DNA of 62,968 nucleotides, from positions 1 to 62,968 of the forward strand of contig JADMJS010000192.1 of assembly GCA_018780435.1 (NCBI GenBank), written 5' to 3'. The notes beneath the pieces are model-generated. The model ran no database searches, was not told where the DNA came from, and worked only from the letters and a program-made list of their open reading frames with translations. Positions 47,526-55,954 of the stretch are shown in pieces. Each line of letters opens with the position of its first letter. The first letter of the stretch is position 1. Made by a program: the position numbers and the translations under genes. The DNA is from Myxococcales bacterium. Lineage in GTDB: Bacteria; Myxococcota_A; UBA9042; GCA-2863065.

Positions 47526-48173
47526 TCAGTCCCGGCGCCACGTCCGATTCAGCATGGGGTGATTCTCGTCGGTGGGACCGAAGTCGCTGTCGGGGTGCCA
47601 GGCGAGTACGTCGAGGGATGACGACGTCGTTCGAAACGCGTGGCGGGTGCCCGTGGGGATGATCCAGCCGAGGCCGGGCGAGAGATCGCGCGCGCCCGCG
47701 TCGGTCAGGCAACGTCCGGCGCCGCGCACGATGGTCCCGACGCGGGCGCTCGGGTGGACGTGGAAGCTCTGGTCGGTGCCGGGCGGGACGTGAAGGTGGT
47801 TCAAGCAGGGCTCGCCGAGACGCGGCGGGCACACGAGCAGGGTATCCGTGCAGCCGTCGATATAACGCAAGCGGCCCACAGCCTCGATCGGGCCGCCGGT
47901 CTGACGCATACCCAGGTAGTCCGGCACCCGGATGGCGACGCCTCGTCCCCCACGGACTCGGGTCTGCCCCGGCGCGACGAACCAGCTCCCGGCAGCCAGC
48001 GAAACGGTGTCCTCGCCCTGAACGACGGTCGTGCGCTCGTGAACACAGCCGAAGATCGTGCCGCCTTCGACGTAGACGTCGGGCCCGAACCAGGACCGCA
48101 CCTCGAAGCCGTCGCCCTCCCAGCTAAAGGGCGCGTCGAGCGGAAACGCGATGAAGCCGTGGAGGTCATTCAA
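47526..48173 (-). CDS. Double-cupin domain protein
   Basis: 215 residues from a TTG start overlapping the upstream stop by 8 nt. Two cupin-type halves are visible. The N-terminal half (GEDTVSLAAGSWFVAPG) retains the beta pattern but few His residues. The C-terminal half has NHLHVPPGTDQSFHVHPSARVGTI, with His residues fitting metal ligands, then an IIPTGTRHAF-type second cupin motif. Cupins are small-molecule enzymes or metal-dependent dioxygenases or isomerases; the substrate is unknown. It is the last gene in the five-gene operon. Confidence 0.7.
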   Translation of the reverse strand: MNDLHGFIAFPLDAPFSWEGDGFEVRSWFGPDVYVEGGTIFGCVHERTTVVQGEDTVSLAAGSWFVAPGQTRVRGGRGVAIRVPDYLGMRQTGGPIEAVGRLRYIDGCTDTLLVCPPRLGEPCLNHLHVPPGTDQSFHVHPSARVGTIVRGAGRCLTDAGARDLSPGLGWIIPTGTRHAFRTTSSSLDVLAWHPDSDFGPTDENHPMLNRTWRRD

Positions 48174-48939
48174 GGTGGAACGCTCCGATGCGTACGGCGC
48201 CGGTCGCGCCGGGCGGGTTCACGAAGTGGCCGAACTTCCAGGAGATCGTGTCGATGCGCGTCGGGGCGCTGCCGCTGGCGGTCGTCCATTTGCCGGCCTC
48301 GCGGGTCTGGTGCTCAAAGGCCGCTAGCGGCAGGGTGCGGCGCTCGGGCGCGCGGGGAACGGCGATCAGGGGCGAACGCCAACGTTCGTCCTGTCCGGCT
48401 TCGAGGTAGAGGCGCGCGTTCGGGAGTGTGCCGCTGAGGGTCACCGACACGGACTCGTGGCCAGCGATGGCTGGCAGGCCGGTGCCGTCGAGGTTCACGA
48501 ACCACGTGCCATCGCCCCGCGGCGCGATGGACTCTACGGTGACGTAGGCGACAGTCACGCCGCCCTCCGCGACGACGTTCAGGCGGGCCACGGTCCCGGC
48601 GCTCACGTCGAGCTGCCAGGTACCGGCGCTGAAGTCCGCGGTCCAGGGTTCGGGCGGGTCGGGACGCACGGCTGCCCAGATGCCGACTCCCGCTATGACC
48701 GCGAGAGCCGCACCACCGCCTCGAATCAACCAGCGGCGCCGAGAAACGCGGCGTTCCGCGGCGAGCGCCTGCTCGCGTGCCAGCGAGGCCCGGGCTTCTC
48801 GGAGCTGGTCCGGCGCAATCCCGAGCTCCGCCGCCGCCGCCTCAAGCGAGCGCGGATCGTCGGTGCGCCAGGCGTCATCGCGCGCCTTCAGCGCGATCGC
48901 CTTCTCGATGACGCGGCGTCGTTCGTCGTCGGTGTTCAC
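48166..48939 (-). CDS. Single-pass membrane protein with extracytoplasmic beta-rich domain
   Basis: 257 residues from a GTG overlapping the upstream stop by 4 nt (GTGA). The N-terminal 70 residues are helical, charged and cytoplasmic (RRRVIEKAIALKARDDAW and LEAAAAELGIAPDQLREA). A TM helix at about 72-92 (RWLIRGGGAALAVIAGVGIW) follows. The C-terminal 160 residues outside are beta-rich with a late IDTISWKFGHFVNPPG strand, like carbohydrate- or substrate-binding jelly rolls. I do not know the family. Confidence 0.65.
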   Translation of the reverse strand: MNTDDERRRVIEKAIALKARDDAWRTDDPRSLEAAAAELGIAPDQLREARASLAREQALAAERRVSRRRWLIRGGGAALAVIAGVGIWAAVRPDPPEPWTADFSAGTWQLDVSAGTVARLNVVAEGGVTVAYVTVESIAPRGDGTWFVNLDGTGLPAIAGHESVSVTLSGTLPNARLYLEAGQDERWRSPLIAVPRAPERRTLPLAAFEHQTREAGKWTTASGSAPTRIDTISWKFGHFVNPPGATGAVRIGAFHLE

Positions 48940-50447
48940 AGTGTCGCTCCCATCTGCCGGATCCAGCTCTCGAGGGTCAGCAGCAGCCAGATCTTCACAC
49001 CGCGGCGGGGGCGCAGTCCACCGAGCGTGCGGGCGAGCAGCCTCTCAAGGAAGTCGCGGCGGATAATGCCGCGTAGCGTCGTCGAATCCAGGAGCCGCTC
49101 TTCGGCGAAGGACCGCAGCGGCCCGTCGAACCACGCCTCGACCGGCACCATCATGCCGCTCTTCGGTCGGTCGACGACAGCGGCCGGTAGGAGGTCCCGC
49201 ACCGCCTCTTTCAGGAGGTACTTCTCGATCGAGCCGCGCCGTTTCATGTCGGGCGGAAGCTCGAACGCGCGCCGCACCAGCTCGCGATCGAAGAGCGGAG
49301 AGCGCGCGAGTGCGCCGCGGGCCGCGCCGAGGTGTTCGACCTTCGGGAGGATGTGGCCGCCACCTTTCCAGGCGACGTTCAGCGCCATGAGGCGGTCGAG
49401 GAAGCTGGGCCAACGTTCGTCCTCGAGCCAGGGCGTCACGAGCGCCTCGACGGCGCCCTCGGGAATGCGGGCCGTCAGGCTGGGCTCGAGCGCGACGTCA
49501 AGCTCGTCCCAGAGGCGTTGGTGCGCACGAAGGTAAGCGCGTTCGTGCGACAGCGGGCCGCTCTCGCCGTAGAGGGTCGCGAGGATGAGTGGCCCATTTT
49601 TCGGCCCGCCGAAGCAGGGATCGCCGCCTTCGCCGTTCAAGACCACGCCCAGCCCGAGCTGCGTCGCGGCCGCGAAGAGCATCGTGTTCGGGACGGTCAG
49701 GGGGTCGCCGTTCGGCTCGGAGAGTGCGCCGACGGTCGCGTCGAAGCTGCGAATGACGTCGTCCGGCCGCACGGTCACGAGCTCGTGGTGTGCGCCGATG
49801 TGCGTCGCGACCATGCGGCTCCATTCGAGCTCGTCGCGATGTTCGGGGCCAAAGGTGATGGAGAAGGTCGTCAGGGGGCGGCGTGCGGCCGCGAGCGCGG
49901 CGACGAGGCTCGAGTCGATGCCCCCGGAGAGCGTGGCGGCGACGGGTCCCTCGGGCACGAGGCGCTCCACGGTGGCCTCGAGCGAGGCGCGGAGCCGCTG
50001 CTTGAGCGTGGCCTCGTCGGCGTAGGACGCCGGCGCGGCCGGGAGGGGCGCGAAGGTTCGGCGCGTCACGGAGCCGCTCGCGGGCAGGTGGACGATCGAC
50101 CCGGCCTCGACCGCCTCGACCCCTCTGAGCAAGGTTCGGTGGCCCGGGACGTAGGCGGTCGCGAGGTACGTCGCAATGCCGATGGGGTCGAGCCGGCGGG
50201 CGTCGCCGGTCGGGATGGCGTCTCGAAGGCGGAAGGCCCAGCGTGGTGTGCCGTCCGGCCCTTTGGACCAGTAGAGCGAACGGTGACCCACCGGGTCTCG
50301 CGCCAGGATCAGCTCCCCATCGGGGTTCCGCCAGACTCCCGCGAACGCGCCGCGTACGTGTCGCAGCTCGCTCGGGAGCCACACGGGTGCTGCGCCATCG
50401 TCGCCAATGCAGCCGTCGTGGTCGAGCGCCAGGAGCGTCTCAACCAA
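48936..50447 (-). CDS. Asparagine-synthetase-like protein with truncated glutaminase domain
   Basis: 503 residues from a TTG start that overlaps the upstream stop. The C-terminal synthetase domain is intact: SGGIDSSLVAALAAARR is the ATP-pyrophosphatase motif, and LNGEGGDPCFGG and MKRRGSIEKYLLKEA follow as in AsnB. The N-terminal class II glutaminase domain is shortened. Conserved phrases GAFAGVWRNPDGELILARD and PVGHRSLYW remain, but the first ~70 residues with the nucleophile Cys2 are missing. It cannot use glutamine as ammonia donor by the usual route. Such AsnB homologues often form other amide or lactam bonds (for example in lasso peptide or beta-lactam biosynthesis). Confidence 0.8.
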   Translation of the reverse strand: MVETLLALDHDGCIGDDGAAPVWLPSELRHVRGAFAGVWRNPDGELILARDPVGHRSLYWSKGPDGTPRWAFRLRDAIPTGDARRLDPIGIATYLATAYVPGHRTLLRGVEAVEAGSIVHLPASGSVTRRTFAPLPAAPASYADEATLKQRLRASLEATVERLVPEGPVAATLSGGIDSSLVAALAAARRPLTTFSITFGPEHRDELEWSRMVATHIGAHHELVTVRPDDVIRSFDATVGALSEPNGDPLTVPNTMLFAAATQLGLGVVLNGEGGDPCFGGPKNGPLILATLYGESGPLSHERAYLRAHQRLWDELDVALEPSLTARIPEGAVEALVTPWLEDERWPSFLDRLMALNVAWKGGGHILPKVEHLGAARGALARSPLFDRELVRRAFELPPDMKRRGSIEKYLLKEAVRDLLPAAVVDRPKSGMMVPVEAWFDGPLRSFAEERLLDSTTLRGIIRRDFLERLLARTLGGLRPRRGVKIWLLLTLESWIRQMGATL

Positions 50448-51546
50448 AGCTGTCCCCGCCGCCGTCCGACGTGCTGGCGTCGGTGGTCCACAGGATCACG
50501 GTGTCCCCACCGGCGTCGCCACTCGCGCTGAAGCCAGCAGTGTCCGCCAGGTGGGGCATCGTCTGCATCGCCCGGAAGAGGCGCTTGATGAGCTGTTCGG
50601 GCCGTATCGCGGCGACTTCCATACGGTATTTGGAGAGCCACGCGGCCTCGTCCGCCGTGATGCCGGGCCCTGCAAAGACGGTCTGCGTCTCGCCCCAGAG
50701 GACCGTGGTTTGGGAGCGCGCTTGGCTGGGTCGAAGTGCGACGTCGTAGACCCGCACCGGCTGGCCGCCGAACCACGCACGGTCGTTCCGGATCAAGGTC
50801 GCGAGCCGGCACCCGTCGGGCGTCGCGTCGTGCAGGACGTAGATCTCGATGCGGGGGTTCTGCTTCATCATTCGCCGGATCGTCGGGAACGCGTGACGCG
50901 GATACCCGTCGGCCGAGATGACGGCGCAGTTGTTTTCGAAGTGGAAGTCGTTTCCGACCAGGAGGTCGACCGTGTCGTGGCGGTCGCAGATGACGACCCG
51001 GTCGAAGGAGTAGGACTCCAGCTCCTCCGTGAGCTCCGGGCTGAGGGAGACGTTGCCCATGGGCCGAATGAGGCGCTTCGGTTTGCCGTTCTCTTTCACC
51101 CACTTGGCATAGAGGTCGTCGAAGTCGGTCCGCGAGAGCGTCAAGGCGGGAAGCCGCTTGGTGGCGATGGATCCGACGGTCAGGCCAATGATGAGGCCCA
51201 CCACCAACCCCACCGGAGCGAGCGTCGAGACCAGGTCGCCGTGGCCGCCGTCGAGCGAGAGGCCGAGGAAGAGGCCGCCGAGGCCGCCGAATAGAAACCC
51301 AAGACCTCCGTACGCGCCGGATCTCGACGGCCGAGAAAGTCGCCTCGCGACCGCATGGTGGAGGTTGGCCAGTACAAAGCCGACCGTCCCTTCAGAGCTG
51401 ACGGAGTCGAGCGCGCTCTGGAAGGCCTTGTCGGAGAGCTTGTCGACGCCGGGATCGAGCGCGAAGCGGCGCTTACAGCCGGGGCACTCGCCGTCATTGA
51501 CGCGCTCGCGCCGGGTCGAGTCCTTACCGCAGTGAACACACTTCAT
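50440..51546 (-). CDS. Zinc-ribbon membrane protein with TOPRIM-like C-terminal domain (tentative)
   Basis: 368 residues. It starts MKCVHCGKDSTRRERVNDGE then CPGC, a CxxC-x13-CxxC zinc ribbon. Two close Gly/Leu-rich TM helices (residues about 85-105 and 110-135) follow. The cytoplasmic C-terminus has FDRVVICDRHDTVDLLVGND, a helix, and IEIYVLHDATPDGCRLA, with the strand-Asp-Asp spacing seen in TOPRIM-like folds. Later regions are unlike known families. The tail is Asp/Ser/Gly-rich. It is flanked in the same operon by two asparagine-synthetase-like genes, so a role in that pathway, sensing or membrane recruitment, is inferred. Confidence 0.55.
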   Translation of the reverse strand: MKCVHCGKDSTRRERVNDGECPGCKRRFALDPGVDKLSDKAFQSALDSVSSEGTVGFVLANLHHAVARRLSRPSRSGAYGGLGFLFGGLGGLFLGLSLDGGHGDLVSTLAPVGLVVGLIIGLTVGSIATKRLPALTLSRTDFDDLYAKWVKENGKPKRLIRPMGNVSLSPELTEELESYSFDRVVICDRHDTVDLLVGNDFHFENNCAVISADGYPRHAFPTIRRMMKQNPRIEIYVLHDATPDGCRLATLIRNDRAWFGGQPVRVYDVALRPSQARSQTTVLWGETQTVFAGPGITADEAAWLSKYRMEVAAIRPEQLIKRLFRAMQTMPHLADTAGFSASGDAGGDTVILWTTDASTSDGGGDSFG

Positions 51547-51556
51547 AGGTGGCTTC

Positions 51557-53299
51557 TCACGCCGCGCTGCGTCCGTCGATGAAGCGGCGGCACCAGCCTT
51601 CGAGCATCACGAGCGCCCAGAGGCGTTCGCCGAGGCGCCGCCGACGGGTCTCGGAGGCCACGTCCTTGCCACTCCGGAGCGCGGCCACGAAGGCGGGCTG
51701 CAGGAGGCCGCGGCTCCGAACCGACTGGTCCGACAGGAGCTCTTCGACCAGAGGGCGCATGGGCCCGAGCACCCAGTCGGTGATGGGGACGCTCATCCCG
51801 AACTTTCGGCGCCATACGATGCCTTCCGGAAGCGACTTCTGGAGCGCGAGCTTCAGGACGTACTTCTCGCAGGCGCCGTGGAGTTTGAGCGCCGTCGGGA
51901 GGGTGAAGCTCCACTCGGCCAGGGCGCGGTCGAAGAAGGGCATCCGGACGTCGAGCCCGTGGGCGGCGGCGATGCGCTCGGCGCGCGGCAGGATGTTGTG
52001 GAGCCCCTTGAGCGAGAGGTCCGTGAGCCGGACGCGGTTTAGAAACGCTTGGGCGCGCGTATCGTCACCGAGGAAGCGCCGCAAGATGGAGCGCCGGAGG
52101 CCCGGTGTGACGGACGCTTCGAGGGCGGGCGTGTAGAGCTCCGACTCAAGGCCGTAAAAGCGGTGGTAGCTGCGGAGGTAACGTGCTTCGGGGGAGTCGT
52201 CTTCGTCCGTGCCGAGCCCGCCGTAGACGGCGGCAGCCACCATGGGCTTGCTGGTCCAGCCGCCGAAGAGCTGGTCGCCGCCTTCGCCGTTCCAGACGAC
52301 GTCGAGCCCGAGGGAGCGGGCGGCTTTTCCAAGCAGCCACTGGGGGCCCGTGACGGCGTCGCCGAAGGGCATGTCGAGGCCGCGGATCAGCGCGTCGAAC
52401 TGGTCCATGATCGCCGTGGGATCGGCGGGGACCACTTCGAGCTTCAGTCCGAGATGCGCGGCCACTTCGGCAGCCTCTTCACGTTCGACGGACGCCGTCC
52501 CGAAATCGAGCGTGAGCGCGGTCGGCGCGGCGCCGAGGTCGCGCAGCCACGCGCCGACCGCCGACGAGTCGATGCCACCGGACAGGTAAAGGCCGGCGTT
52601 GCCCGGCGGTTCGAGGCGCTTCGCGACGGCGTCACGGCAGAGCGCGCCCGTCCGTGCAGCCGCCGCTGCTTGTTCGATGGGCGTGAGGTTCTCCTCGAGG
52701 CGGAACCACGGCCGCTGGTGGACGCCGACCCGGTGGCCGTCGTCGGCGTGCCAGGTCAGGATGTGGCCCGGCAGCAGGCGGCGTACGCCCGCGAGCGGCG
52801 TGGCTTCGCCGGGAACGAAGGAGAAGGTCAGGTACTTGTGGATCGCGACCGGGTCGATTGCGCGAGTAAGTCCTGGGATGACGAGGAGTTGCTTCAGCTC
52901 CGAGGCGAACCAGAACGCGCCATCGTGTTGCGTCCAGTAAAGCGACCGCATCCCGAACGCGTCGCGATACGCCGTGAGGTTGCGGGCTTCGGGATCCCAC
53001 CGGACGAAGACGAAGCGGCCGTCCAGCCCGTCCCATTCCTCCCGTTCGAGGCGGCCCGCCAGCTCGACGGCGGGGTGAGGCCCAGCCGGGACGGGGGCGC
53101 CAACGCAGCCGATGAGGGCGCCGAGCGGCGTGGTGAACACGGCGGGCTCTTCGTCACCTCTCCGAGTCGTGCGCAACCCGAAGGTCGCGTCGCCGCTGGA
53201 GACGATGCTCACGGCGTCCCCGCGATGAGGGACCGCGTCGAGCATGGCCGCGACCACGCCGTCCGACGGACGTCCAACGCACCCGGCTATGGCTCCCAC
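51557..53299 (-). CDS. Asparagine-synthetase-like protein lacking the glutaminase Cys2
   Basis: About 580 residues from the GTG at 53299, preceded by GGAGG (cctcc within 53307-53312 on the plus strand). The N-terminus is M/V-G-A-I-A-G-C-V-G instead of M-C-G-I-A-G, so the catalytic Cys2 is Gly. The rest of the glutaminase fold is there (DGRFVFVRWDPEARN, RDAFGMRSLYW). The synthetase domain has LYLSGGIDSSAVGAWL and VVWNGEGGDQLFGG, and the C-terminal MPFFDRALAEWSFTLP and WRRKFGMSVPI regions. It is likely an ATP-dependent amide-bond-forming enzyme on an unknown carboxylate. First gene in the operon; a decayed WYL regulator lies just upstream. Confidence 0.82.
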   Translation of the reverse strand: MGAIAGCVGRPSDGVVAAMLDAVPHRGDAVSIVSSGDATFGLRTTRRGDEEPAVFTTPLGALIGCVGAPVPAGPHPAVELAGRLEREEWDGLDGRFVFVRWDPEARNLTAYRDAFGMRSLYWTQHDGAFWFASELKQLLVIPGLTRAIDPVAIHKYLTFSFVPGEATPLAGVRRLLPGHILTWHADDGHRVGVHQRPWFRLEENLTPIEQAAAAARTGALCRDAVAKRLEPPGNAGLYLSGGIDSSAVGAWLRDLGAAPTALTLDFGTASVEREEAAEVAAHLGLKLEVVPADPTAIMDQFDALIRGLDMPFGDAVTGPQWLLGKAARSLGLDVVWNGEGGDQLFGGWTSKPMVAAAVYGGLGTDEDDSPEARYLRSYHRFYGLESELYTPALEASVTPGLRRSILRRFLGDDTRAQAFLNRVRLTDLSLKGLHNILPRAERIAAAHGLDVRMPFFDRALAEWSFTLPTALKLHGACEKYVLKLALQKSLPEGIVWRRKFGMSVPITDWVLGPMRPLVEELLSDQSVRSRGLLQPAFVAALRSGKDVASETRRRRLGERLWALVMLEGWCRRFIDGRSAA

Positions 53300-53473
53300 G
53301 TGTGTTTCCTCCGGGCCGGACCATAACTCGGATGGGCGGGGCGGGATAGCGAACAGGCCGTTGAGCATGGACGCCGAGGTCAGGGGACGCCGCGAACTGG
53401 GGCGCCGTGTTGCTCGCCGCCTGCTGGCTGAGGATCTGAGCTTGTAGTCACCCCGAAGGAGATCGGCGACGGA

Positions 53474-53800
53474 CTAGATGAAGCTGGAGAGGTTCGGCGT
53501 CGTCATGGCAGCTCGTTCGGGGCGGTTTTGGCCGTGGTGAACGTTTCGTGCACACCCTACGAGCAACTGGCGTTGGGCAGAGGCACCGAGCGCGGCGCGG
53601 ACCTTCTCTAGGCCGCTCGCGAGCGCGGTGGTGAACGGGACGACCCTCATGCGCCCCACCCACTCTGCTGCGCTGATGAGCACGGCGGCCTAACGGGCGG
53701 TGAAGTTGACCGGCGGGAGCGTGTAGCCCTTGTCGAGTACGTAGCCGACGCCACGGCCGCGCTCGGCGCCCACCGGCAGCGACGCGGCGCGTAGATCCAT
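53474..53800 (-). pseudogene. YafY-type HTH-WYL transcriptional regulator remnant with in-frame TAG
   Basis: The minus strand reads MDLRAASLPVGAERGRGVGY, then a YVLDKGYTLPPVNFTAR stretch, hits TAG at 53690-53692, and continues in the same frame with AAVLISAAEWVGRMRVVPF and SGLEKVRAALGASAQRQLL. This is the junction of the helix-turn-helix and the start of the WYL region of YafY-type regulators, where the codon after TAR is normally Glu (GAG), so a single G-to-T change explains the stop. The N-terminal helices and most of the WYL domain are absent. It lies about 175 nt upstream of the asparagine-synthetase operon. Confidence 0.7.
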
Positions 53801-53940
53801 ATACAGCGCGTCAGCACACGATGATTACGGCGCGCCCTACCCTCGCGGCGTGGCTCGACCGCGTTGACGCGGCCACCCGTTCCCCGTCCATCTTAGCTCG
53901 ATCTGTGACCCCTTGACTGATGGGTCACGGAGCCACGAGC

Positions 53941-54252
53941 TCAAGGGGTGGAAGGCGACGCCGTCGGCGCGCTGCTCTGCTGCGCGTCACAGGTTTCGGC
54001 CATCATCATCGGCTTCACGCAGTAGGCTCGGTAGCTGGCTCGCTTCCCACAGCCCTCGACCCCGAAGGTCTTTTGCACGCTGGCACCGGCCATGTTGCCC
54101 ATGTCCTGTGACGATAGTTCGCTCAGACTCAGCTGCTCTTTGGCGCAGCTGAGTTCGAATGAGGCCTTGTTGAGCACGATGGGACGAAGATCCGTGGGCG
54201 GTGCGTGGGCGCAACCAGCTGCCAGTAGAAGGGCAATGACGATGCGTGACAT
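53941..54252 (-). CDS. Small lipoprotein
   Basis: 103 residues from the ATG at 54252, with GGAGG 4 nt upstream; a longer frame up to 54306 has no better site. The lipobox is LLLAAGC. Apart from the lipid Cys there are three further Cys in the mature part, and the tail is Ser/Thr/Pro-rich. No family recognised. It sits between the WYL pseudogene and a gene-poor stretch. Confidence 0.65.
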   Translation of the reverse strand: MSRIVIALLLAAGCAHAPPTDLRPIVLNKASFELSCAKEQLSLSELSSQDMGNMAGASVQKTFGVEGCGKRASYRAYCVKPMMMAETCDAQQSSAPTASPSTP

Positions 54253-54906
54253 GAAACCTCCATAAGAGAACTTGAGTACTTTCCCGTAGGTCCACCTTCG
54301 TGTCAACCGACTTCATAGCACTGGCGCATCCTCTTCCTTTCCGTCCACAGCGACTCAAATAATTATGTGAGCTGATCTGTATGGTTTATAATATAAGCAA
54401 TTGAAACCATGGAGTATTCCGTCGGCCGCTGGACTCGAGCATACAGGCGATAGAAGGCATGGGACGGCAACTGTAGAAGAACTGCGCAGGACGATCGCAG
54501 TGACCGTGGTTTTCTGGCCCCCTCGGCGCGGAGGCGTTTTAGGCGGCAGCCAGTCGTCGAAGCGGGGCGAACGTCGTGGTTCATCGAAAGATGTCCGATA
54601 CCGAGTTTGTATTTCAGTCGTCCGCCCACACCTCTTCCGCCGGGCCCGCTGCGGCCGCCGAAGTCCGCGTTTCGCGCACGCCTGGCGAGCGGCGGAAGTC
54701 GGGGGAGTGGCAGGCCGAAGACGGCCGCGTATTGGCCGACGACCCTCCAGATGCCGAAGGGGACGATGACGGGGTGGCCTCTCGGATCCGGGGCGCGTCG
54801 GCAGCTTCGAGTCCTGGGTGCGCTGGGGCGCCGAAGCCGTGCTGACGCACCGAGGCCGCGCTGACGCACCGAGGCCGCGCTGACGCACCGAGGCCGCGCT
54901 AGGGGA
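54253..54906. other. Gene-poor interval with AT-rich patch and 19-bp tandem repeats
   Basis: About 650 nt. The segment 54350-54420 is markedly AT-rich (tttataatataagcaattga) in this GC-rich DNA; a TATAAT-like hexamer there could be a promoter or mark foreign DNA. Frames of 80-170 codons on both strands lack ribosome-binding sites and family phrases, so I call no gene. The interval ends in the three 19-bp direct repeats. Confidence 0.5.
54841..54897. repeat. Three perfect 19-bp tandem repeats
   Basis: gctgacgcaccgaggccgc occurs three times without interruption (54841-54859, 54860-54878, 54879-54897), followed by gct. It lies just before the end of the lipoprotein gene at 54907 and does not obviously code for anything. 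Confidence 0.9.
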
Positions 54907-55521
54907 CTACAGCCGCTCGACGAGCCGGAGATCGCCGTAGGGGACGGAGCGCGTGGTCCGAAGCCCCGGGTTGGCCGACGGTAGCCGAAGTATCAACTGC
55001 GCTTCCTCGGCGTCGTAGAGCGTCCCGGTCACCGATTCGCCCGACGACAAGGTCACCACGACCCGCATGCCTTCCCAGTCGGAGAGCCGAGCCATCGCGG
55101 CAGCGTCCGGGGTCTTGCCGTCCACCCTGAGGCGGTCTTGCTCGCCGTCGAGCGGCGGTGGCGCCGACGCGACCGCACTGCCAGGTGTCGGCGGGACCGG
55201 GAGCGGCGCTTCCCCGGGATCGACGCACTGCGCCGCCCGACAGATCCGATCACCCTTACATTCCGTGTCCTTGGAGCAGCCGACCCCGACCGCCGGGCCC
55301 GCTACGTAGTTGCGCGGAACGCACTGACACGCGGACGCCTCGCCCCACCCGCTTCGGAGCGGATTGGTGTCCTGCAGAGTCGCGATCCCAGCCATGTCCA
55401 TTCCTCTGGCTTGGCAGCTCGCTCGGCAGCGTCGCACCTGCTCTGACGGTGAGTTACACGCAGACACCAACAGAGCCCACAATGCGAGGCTACTACGACG
55501 AGTCGAAATGGATGGCGACAA
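54907..55521 (-). CDS. Cys-rich lipoprotein with Sm-like C-terminal domain
   Basis: 204 residues from a TTG with GAGGAGAG upstream. The signal ends in VSAC (lipobox). The mature region has paired Cys (CRASC, CQC, then GCSKDTEC and CRAAQC). After a Pro/Ala linker, the last 65 residues read GMRVVVTLSSGESVTGTLYD ... LRTTRSVPYGDLRLVERL, with the Gly-hydrophobic-Asp pattern of Sm/LSm-like beta barrels. An Sm-like domain outside the cytoplasm is unusual; the domain may be a simple SH3-like barrel. No function can be assigned. Confidence 0.65.
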   Translation of the reverse strand: MSPSISTRRSSLALWALLVSACNSPSEQVRRCRASCQARGMDMAGIATLQDTNPLRSGWGEASACQCVPRNYVAGPAVGVGCSKDTECKGDRICRAAQCVDPGEAPLPVPPTPGSAVASAPPPLDGEQDRLRVDGKTPDAAAMARLSDWEGMRVVVTLSSGESVTGTLYDAEEAQLILRLPSANPGLRTTRSVPYGDLRLVERL

Positions 55522-55954
55522 GAGGGCTCTCCTCGGCGTGTGACGCGGTGACCGACGTCCTGCTGCCGAACGTGCGCGATGTGTCGTACGCCGTCAATAG
55601 ACTCTGCAACCGAGCTCGATCTCTAGAATTTCGCCTTTCGCCTCGGGTCCATCTCCTCCAAGCGTGCGCTTTCTGCGGCAGCAATAGGTGAGCATTGCTT
55701 ACAGGTTGGGCAGGCGAGCGGTTGGCCAGACGGTCACTCGGCTCCCCCTACCGGAACTGGGAAGGCTCCCCGGAATCGTGCCACTTCCTGAGTGACGCCT
55801 TCTCACGCTTGAGCCCGTCCTTGCCGAGCTGCGCGGCCTCGTGATGGCGGGAGCGAGCCCGCGCACGGCGATGCCACGGACGGCGTTTGCCGTCACGGTG
55901 ACGTCGGAGTAGCTACGGTGGGATGCCCACGTCGATCCCGGCCCGAGACCTCCC
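55522..55954. other. Gene-poor interval
   Basis: About 430 nt between divergent genes. A minus-strand segment around 55750-55850 reads like a protein end (GKDGLKREKASLRKWHDSGE ...) before a stop, but no start or family is recognisable, so it may be a remnant. No terminator or tRNA seen. Confidence 0.4.

Noticed and set aside
53690..53800. Short ORF ending YTLPPVNFTAR as a lasso-peptide precursor for the synthetase operon
   Set aside because: It lacks a core peptide and continues in frame past the TAG as WYL-regulator sequence, so it is a regulator remnant.
54363..54869. Minus-strand frame of about 168 codons in the gene-poor interval
   Set aside because: No RBS, no family phrases, and the overlapping frames on both strands are equally open.
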